64,000 nt of DNA from a bacterium (GTDB lineage: Bacteria; Bdellovibrionota_C; UBA2361; RFPC01): contig JAUIBK010000002.1 of NCBI GenBank assembly GCA_030428205.1, positions 1-64,000 of the forward strand. Reading direction: 5' to 3'. Of this stretch, positions 59,735 through 64,000 are shown one piece after another. A model generated the notes under the pieces. That model saw only the letters and a list, made by a program, of their open reading frames with translations, searched no databases and was not told the DNA's origin. The position numbers were made by a program, and so were the translations under genes. Positions within the stretch are counted from its first letter, which is position 1. The number at the start of each line of letters is the position of its first letter.

Positions 59735-59885
59735 CTAGTGCTATGCCCAAAAAGTTTTTTCACTTCGTTCAAACTCTTTCTGGGCATAGCACTAGCCAGC
59801 CGTATTGTCCCTCCGGGGGTTTTCGCCATTCGGCGAAAAAGTGTTCCTCCCCGTTAGGTGAAAAACTTTTTTGTCGGAACACTAG
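59735..59885. repeat. CTAG-bounded palindromic element, copy 4 (151 bp)
   Basis: Begins CTAGTGCTATGCCCAAAAAG and ends GTCGGAACACTAG. Its left third is a hairpin (CTATGCCCA ... TGGGCATAG). Its right part is the reverse complement of copy 2 (CGTATTGTCCCTCCGGGGG, TTTTCGCCATTCGGCGAAAA). It lies alone between the HAD and enoyl-CoA hydratase genes. This is the most complete-looking copy, with a hairpin at each end of a shared core. Confidence 0.85.
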
Positions 59886-59949
59886 GCGCAAATCAAAATC
59901 TCAGATTTTCATTTAAGAGCCGATCTAATTTTATACTGGGAATCCGCAT

Positions 59950-60732
59950 ATGTCATTGGTCCTCTTTGAAACAGACGATACCGCAATAGCTACCATTACT
60001 CTCAACGATCCAGATAGGCTCAATGCTATGGGAGAAGAGATGGCAAAAGAGTTTTCTGCGCTTGTTGATTCTTTAAAGAACGAAAGTAGCAAGCCTCGAG
60101 TCATTATACTTACAGGAGCCGGGCGGGCGTTTTCAGCTGGTGGCAACCTTGAAATGCTGGAGAAAAAGCGAGAACTTTCCGGTGAGGAAAATAAGCGACG
60201 TATGCTCGAGTTTTATAACTCCTTCTTGTGTTTGCGAGAGCTTGGCGTTCCACTGATCGCCGCTATTAATGGACATGCCATAGGCGCAGGTCTGTGTGTG
60301 GCGTGTGCTTGTGATATTCGTATTTGTGCAGAGAAGGCAAAGCTTGGGTTCACCTTTACACGGCTCGGTCTTCATCCGGGTATGGGAGCGACCTGGTTTC
60401 TCCCGCAAGTCATTGGTCAAGCAGCTGCGATGGAGCTGATGCTTACAGGCCGTATTGTTGTTGGTGATGATGTCTTGCGCAGAGGGCTTGCATCAGAGCT
60501 TTTACCTACCGAAGAGGTTCTCCCAGCAGCCAAGCGCGTGGCTCACGAGATTTGTTCGTGTGGACCAGAGGCGACGACGCAGCTTCTCAACACGCTGCGT
60601 TGTGGTTCAGCCGATATGACAAGCGCGTTAGAGCGGGAAGCTGATTGCCAGGCAATCAACTATGCCAGTGATGAGTTCGCCGAAGGGGTTCGAGCTGGGA
60701 TTGAGAAGCGTAAAGCTTCCTTTGTAGTATAG
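59950..60732 (+). CDS. Enoyl-CoA hydratase/isomerase family protein
   Basis: A 260-residue crotonase-fold enzyme. The oxyanion-hole motif is GRAFSAGGNLEML; INGHAIGAGLCVACACDIRIC and FTRLGLHPGMGATWFLPQVIG span the active-site region. At the usual catalytic positions it has H and G in LGLHPGMG rather than a clear pair of glutamates, so it may be an isomerase or hydrolase rather than a classical hydratase. ATG with GGGAA 7 nt upstream. Probably a single-gene transcript, ending at a palindrome. Confidence 0.88.
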   Translation: MSLVLFETDDTAIATITLNDPDRLNAMGEEMAKEFSALVDSLKNESSKPRVIILTGAGRAFSAGGNLEMLEKKRELSGEENKRRMLEFYNSFLCLRELGVPLIAAINGHAIGAGLCVACACDIRICAEKAKLGFTFTRLGLHPGMGATWFLPQVIGQAAAMELMLTGRIVVGDDVLRRGLASELLPTEEVLPAAKRVAHEICSCGPEATTQLLNTLRCGSADMTSALEREADCQAINYASDEFAEGVRAGIEKRKASFVV

Positions 60733-60742
60733 TTTATCAATT

Positions 60743-60804
60743 TTATAACGCGAAGTACGCGAGGTACGCGAAGAAAGTAGAGCTTCGCGTACCTCGCGTT
60801 ATAA
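60743..60804. repeat. Palindromic repeat, family B
   Basis: TTATAACGCGAAGTACGCGA... pairs with CTTCGCGTACCTCGCGTTATAA, but the right arm has lost one 9-bp unit, so the arms are unequal (31 versus 22 bp). It lies between the convergent enoyl-CoA hydratase and rpsR genes. Confidence 0.9.
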
Positions 60805-60910
60805 ATAATAAGTTTGAATCTCAAACCATTAGGAAATGAGGTGCAATCATCCTTCTATGGACAACTCCACAAAAGAGAGCAAATGATGTAGTGAGACAGT
60901 AATAAGAAGT

Positions 60911-61453
60911 CTAGTTGCGGTACGGCAAAAGACCAAGGCTCTGTGCGCGCTTAATAGCCTTTGCTACCTGACGTTGGTTGTAAGCTGTAAGCCCAGTGAG
61001 ACGACGCGAGAGAATTTTTCCGCGCTCGCTCATGAAGCGACCAAGAAGAGCAGTATCTCGAAAATCAATTACCTTTGATGGGTCTTCGATAAATGGATCA
61101 ACTTTTTGGCGACGACGAAAGAGTTGCATGCGTTGGATTGGTGGAAGGTGCTCGCGTTGACGTCTTTCGCCAGGCTCACTTCCTTTTCCTCCACCGGAAT
61201 CACCACCTTTACCGCGATCTTCGCTTACGCGAATAGGGCGACCGTTTACTGTCTTCTCGTGAAGCTCTTCAATGGCGTTCTTTGCAAGTTCTTCGCTCTC
61301 CATTTCAACAAAGGCAAAGCCTTTTGATCTCTTTGACTCGCGCTCTACGGCGAGTACAACACTTACTGTTTGTCCAACTCCTTCAAACATCTCTTTGAGT
61401 TGGTCTTCGGTGATATCAAAATCAAGGTTGCTTACAAAAAGCTTCTTTTTCAT
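60911..61453 (-). CDS. rpsR: Ribosomal protein S18 with N-terminal RRM domain
   Basis: A 180-residue protein joining two domains. Residues 1-79 form an RRM: RNP2 is KLFVSNL (4-10) and RNP1 is KGFAFVEM (44-51), ending [10 protein letters not shown] Gly/Ser-rich linker covers 81-95. Residues about 112-180 are a complete S18: [35 protein letters not shown] and [19 protein letters not shown]. Ordinary S18 has about 70-80 residues. One uninterrupted frame, so it is a real fusion rather than two genes. S18 binds S6 on the 30S platform. The usual rpsF, ssb and rplI neighbours are absent. Confidence 0.92.
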   Translation of the reverse strand: MKKKLFVSNLDFDITEDQLKEMFEGVGQTVSVVLAVERESKRSKGFAFVEMESEELAKNAIEELHEKTVNGRPIRVSEDRGKGGDSGGGKGSEPGERRQREHLPPIQRMQLFRRRQKVDPFIEDPSKVIDFRDTALLGRFMSERGKILSRRLTGLTAYNQRQVAKAIKRAQSLGLLPYRN

Positions 61454-61602
61454 CTCTTACTGCTCTCTGGTCGGTATAGAAATATAAATAAAATTGCAGT
61501 GTTAAAAAGCCGCCATAAGGGCGAACTAGACGAGGTAACCTATAGAAAAGAAGGAAGAATGTCAAACAAGTAGGATTGATCTTGGGAGAATACAAAAAAG
61601 GA

Positions 61603-61656
61603 CTCCCTTAACAAACCCTACTAAAATCAGTTCTTTAGCGGAGTTTGATAAGGGAG
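61603..61656. repeat. Hairpin upstream of rpsR
   Basis: CTCCCTTAACAAAC (61603-61616) pairs with GTTTGATAAGGGAG (61643-61656), 13 of 14 positions, around a 26-nt loop. It lies about 150 nt upstream of the RRM-S18 start and could be in its leader, for instance as an autoregulatory site. That is a guess from position only. Confidence 0.4.
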
Positions 61657-62180
61657 AAAAGGAGGGCGGTTTTCAAAACCTGAAAAAACCTTTAACCTAT
61701 TGAGCAACAGTTTTGTGATAACCAGGAAAAAATACCTGAAACCTCAAAAAACGTGAGACCGCCCACAAATATGTTTTCGGCGCTTTCGCGCCTATTCTTT
61801 ATGGATGAGTGCGGAAGATTGAAGGTCTCAGGAATCCCTCTTTTGTCCCCTTTTTCTTCCTCTAAGGCTTGAGCACCCTTTGAGGAGGCGCTGAGGGCCC
61901 CTTTTTCTTTCTGCCTGTCTTTACGATTCACCGATTCGCTATACGGTTCGGGCTGGGATCGAATGTTTTCGTAGCTGTAGGGTGCGCCTTCCTCGACGAA
62001 AAGCATACGTAATCGTGCCTGTTTTGCGCCGAGCTTAATCAAACCACCGTTCTGACTCTTAAAACAAGCCTAGTGTTTTAGACTACTTATCAGTCAAAAA
62101 ATCACGATTATTTATTTTATTCTCTAACCTTTGACTAATTCTCTTGACGCTACAGGCCTTTGCAGATAAAAGCTTTAGGT

Positions 62181-62196
62181 GTGTTAAAGTTAACAC
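62181..62196. promoter_or_regulatory. Operator-like palindrome
   Basis: GTGTTAA-AG-TTAACAC is a 7-bp-arm inverted repeat about 150 nt before the small gene at 62343, within AT-rich sequence with TTGAC hexamers at about 62131 and 62144. It could be the binding site of a dimeric repressor; no partner is identified. Confidence 0.35.
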
Positions 62197-62342
62197 GGTT
62201 TTTTTTGAATATTATTGGTGGTTTGCCTGACTAGTTTTTGACCACTTTGTATATCTCATCTGAGTGGCCTTAAAGCCGGCATTGTCTGGGCCGTCAAGGA
62301 GTCAGCACACACCAATCTCTTCCTCCAGGAGCTTTCTCAATT

Positions 62343-62669
62343 ATGAGCAATTCCTCATCTGCACTCAGCAGGTTCTCACCCGAAGAAGATGACAATGAAG
62401 CACAATCCCCGGTAAAGCCAGAGAGAAATCTGCTTGCCGCTGTGCTTGCGAGAGCTATCTGTGATGCTTTTGGAACTGCTCACTGCGAGCGGCACGTAGT
62501 GCGTAGTGCTCGACAGTGGCTCTTTGGAAAGCTCACACCAAAGCAAGCATTTAGCTTTGCTTGGGTAGCGCTTCATCTCGACCTTGACCCGGTTTCTCTA
62601 CAGCAAAGCTTACGAACCTACGAGGACAACCCGGAAGAGATTCAAGAGCGCTTAACACTCCTTCGCTAA
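62343..62669 (+). CDS. Hypothetical protein, 108 aa
   Basis: A 108-residue soluble protein with a disordered acidic N-terminal 30 residues, then a helical domain (LLAAVLARAICDAFGT, VRSARQWLFG, FAWVALHLDLDP, LQQSLRTYEDNPEEIQERL). No family recognised. GGAG lies 11 nt before the ATG. It is followed 203 bp later by the unknown gene at 62873 on the same strand; both may belong to one accessory unit extending beyond the window. Confidence 0.55.
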   Translation: MSNSSSALSRFSPEEDDNEAQSPVKPERNLLAAVLARAICDAFGTAHCERHVVRSARQWLFGKLTPKQAFSFAWVALHLDLDPVSLQQSLRTYEDNPEEIQERLTLLR

Positions 62670-62872
62670 GCAGTTCTTGTACTTGCACAAGCTCGATTTC
62701 ATGCCTTTTCTCTAGGCCAGCTGCCTTGCACTTGTTCGTGCAACGTTCCAAGCAGATAACTTTTGATTGAGCAGGTAGAATAAAGTTTTACATTTGAACT
62801 GGGAGCCTTTAGAGTTATTGCTCTCTGTTCATTTCAATACTCTACCTTCATCATAAGAATCGCTTTAGCTGT

Positions 62873-64000
62873 ATGAGCGCAGTACACGCATCTAGTCCCC
62901 ACCTGGCAGAGTGCCATTTTCCTGACGAAGTAATCTCCGTTGATCCGATCCTCCAAGACCTTGTTGAGGATCTCTTAGAAGAGTTACGTTCTAATGACCT
63001 TCGGAAAGATAGATTATCTGTCATATGTGATGATTATCTCCCACTGGTTCTCGATGCTCTTGATGAGAATGTCTTTTCACCGATAGCAGACCTGCATGTT
63101 CAAGGTTTCCCAGGACGACAAGCTTCAACCGTTCGTCAACATATTCGCTTTGGTGTCGGTAAGGCTATTGAGTCTTGGGATCTTCACAGGAGTGTGCCTG
63201 CTGGAGTAGGTCGAGAAGGGGAGTCGTCGTTTGATCGACTTGTGCGCTTGTCCTCTCACATCTCTGCTTTTGGAACTGGTCCTCTTACAGATCGTGCCTT
63301 TCATGTTTCAGTCCATCCTCACGGTAGTCGTCAAACAACTCAAATCGTGAACTTGTTATTGAAGAAAGATCATGAACAAGCACTATCATTTTTTCGATTT
63401 TATCTTGAAGGAAAAAATCTTCGTGAGATTGCGAAAGAAGACTCAAAGCCTTCTTCTCAAGTAGAGCAGGAGCTGGCGGCAGCAAGAAAGATAGTTCTTC
63501 GCGCGATTCCTCATGTGCTTTTTGAATATCGAGATCAAGGCGATGACTTGAGTCAGCTCGCTCTACCTTCAATAGGTTCTCCTCTTGCTACCGAAGTAAG
63601 TGGAAGTTTTGAAACAATCGGAAACCATGAGCTACTCTCTCATCAGCCGCCAAGAGCTGGCAGTAAAACTGAAAAAGCTTTACAGCTACTTTTAGAGATC
63701 ATTGGAGGTAGTGTAGACAAAAGTGCACCAAGACAGACTATCGCGCAGTTAGCAACGCAAGCGAATGTCAGTCGTGGTACCATGAGAAATGCTTTGGATT
63801 ATCTGACACCTACAGCGAGGTCTTTTTTTGTTTCTCAGAGAAAACAAGACGAGGTGAGGGAGACGCCTACTCAACGAAGGAGAACAGAGCGCATGCGAGC
63901 GCTTGGGGATGTCGGGCAATTTCTCGAGGAGGTTGGGAAAGCTCATCCAGCAATGGGCTTTAATGAAGCTTGCCCTATTTTGCAGGAGTTAAGGGCCTTG
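62873..64000 (+). CDS. Hypothetical protein, 3' end outside window (partial)
   Basis: An open frame from the ATG at 62873 that reaches the window end without a stop (376 codons read). It starts MSAVHASSPHLAECHF. Two helix-turn-helix-like stretches are visible: LEGKNLREIAKEDSKPSSQVEQEL (about 181-204) and TIAQLATQANVSRGTMRNALDYL (about 291-313). The ends between are helical and charged. This suggests a DNA-binding regulator or replication-type protein, but no family is recognised. Weak ribosome site. Probably real: codon use is even and no other frame is supported. Confidence 0.6.
   Translation, partial: MSAVHASSPHLAECHFPDEVISVDPILQDLVEDLLEELRSNDLRKDRLSVICDDYLPLVLDALDENVFSPIADLHVQGFPGRQASTVRQHIRFGVGKAIESWDLHRSVPAGVGREGESSFDRLVRLSSHISAFGTGPLTDRAFHVSVHPHGSRQTTQIVNLLLKKDHEQALSFFRFYLEGKNLREIAKEDSKPSSQVEQELAAARKIVLRAIPHVLFEYRDQGDDLSQLALPSIGSPLATEVSGSFETIGNHELLSHQPPRAGSKTEKALQLLLEIIGGSVDKSAPRQTIAQLATQANVSRGTMRNALDYLTPTARSFFVSQRKQDEVRETPTQRRRTERMRALGDVGQFLEEVGKAHPAMGFNEACPILQELRAL

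Larger units (their letters stand above)
61454..62342. other. Long intergenic region before the last two genes
   Basis: About 890 bp without a convincing gene. It holds one imperfect hairpin (61603-61656), a 7-bp-arm palindrome (62181-62196) and an AT-rich stretch (about 62080-62220). A 116-codon open frame on the minus strand (61692-62042) has no ribosome site and low-complexity composition and is not accepted. Confidence 0.5.

Noticed and set aside
61692..62042. 116-codon minus-strand frame upstream of rpsR
   Set aside because: Low-complexity Lys/Glu/Ser composition, no ribosome site and no recognisable fold; treated as chance.

Overview
The window reads as about 64 kb of one Gram-negative, flagellated, aerobic bacterium of moderate GC. 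The evidence is a TonB-dependent receptor, YfiR, heme A synthase, two flagellins, FliG and sigma-54-type promoters. Almost everything is protein coding and closely packed. I saw no rRNA, tRNA, CRISPR array or intact transposase. Family content suggests a proteobacterial or former deltaproteobacterial-like lineage, but I cannot name a taxon.

Layout. 1-1.7 kb: decayed gene ends, an IS3-like end and two small exported Cys-rich proteins, one with nine CxC pairs. 2.0-4.8 kb: CBS protein, ispA, folC. 4.9-9.1 kb: a replication and partition locus with three copies of a non-canonical parS-like palindrome, parB, parA, an iteron-like region and a plasmid-type RepA initiator. 9.4-18.1 kb: a flagellar locus with two sigma-54 promoters, a lytic transglycosylase, two short flagellins, a hybrid histidine kinase, and a double glycosyltransferase with TPRs. 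18.2-31.6 kb: trpS, an unknown 604-residue membrane-anchored protein, rsmB, ctaA, TonB receptor plus YfiR plus HDOD-like gene, chorismate mutase, a DHH/FGGY/FMN-reductase operon, and a DCC thioredoxin-like protein. 31.6-36.8 kb: a large secreted beta-helix protein, a sodium/solute symporter and an acetyltransferase. 37-39.5 kb: carbamoyltransferase plus SxtJ. 39.6-49.8 kb: aat, clpS, clpA, alcohol dehydrogenase, ung, rsgA, small membrane proteins and an RNB nuclease. 49.9-59.7 kb: a surface-glycan block. 59.9-64 kb: enoyl-CoA hydratase, an RRM-S18 fusion, and an unassigned region ending in an unknown gene cut by the window edge.

The best candidate for a special system is the overlapping three-gene operon at 50965-54712. 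It matches the Campylobacter jejuni Cj1416-Cj1417-Cj1418 set that makes cytidine diphosphoramidate from glutamine, the precursor of phosphoramidate decorations on capsule. A divergent SAM methyltransferase, a sulfotransferase co-oriented with fliG, and a second sugar nucleotidyltransferase lie beside it, so the cell may carry phosphoramidate-decorated surface or flagellar glycans.

Other notable points: ribosomal protein S18 carries an N-terminal RRM domain. A plasmid-style RepA/ParAB module sits on a replicon with core genes. Two kinds of small dispersed palindromic elements occur: a CTAG-bounded element (four copies, three abutting or entering gene ends and supplying their stop codons) and families of about 9-bp-unit palindromes (seven copies).
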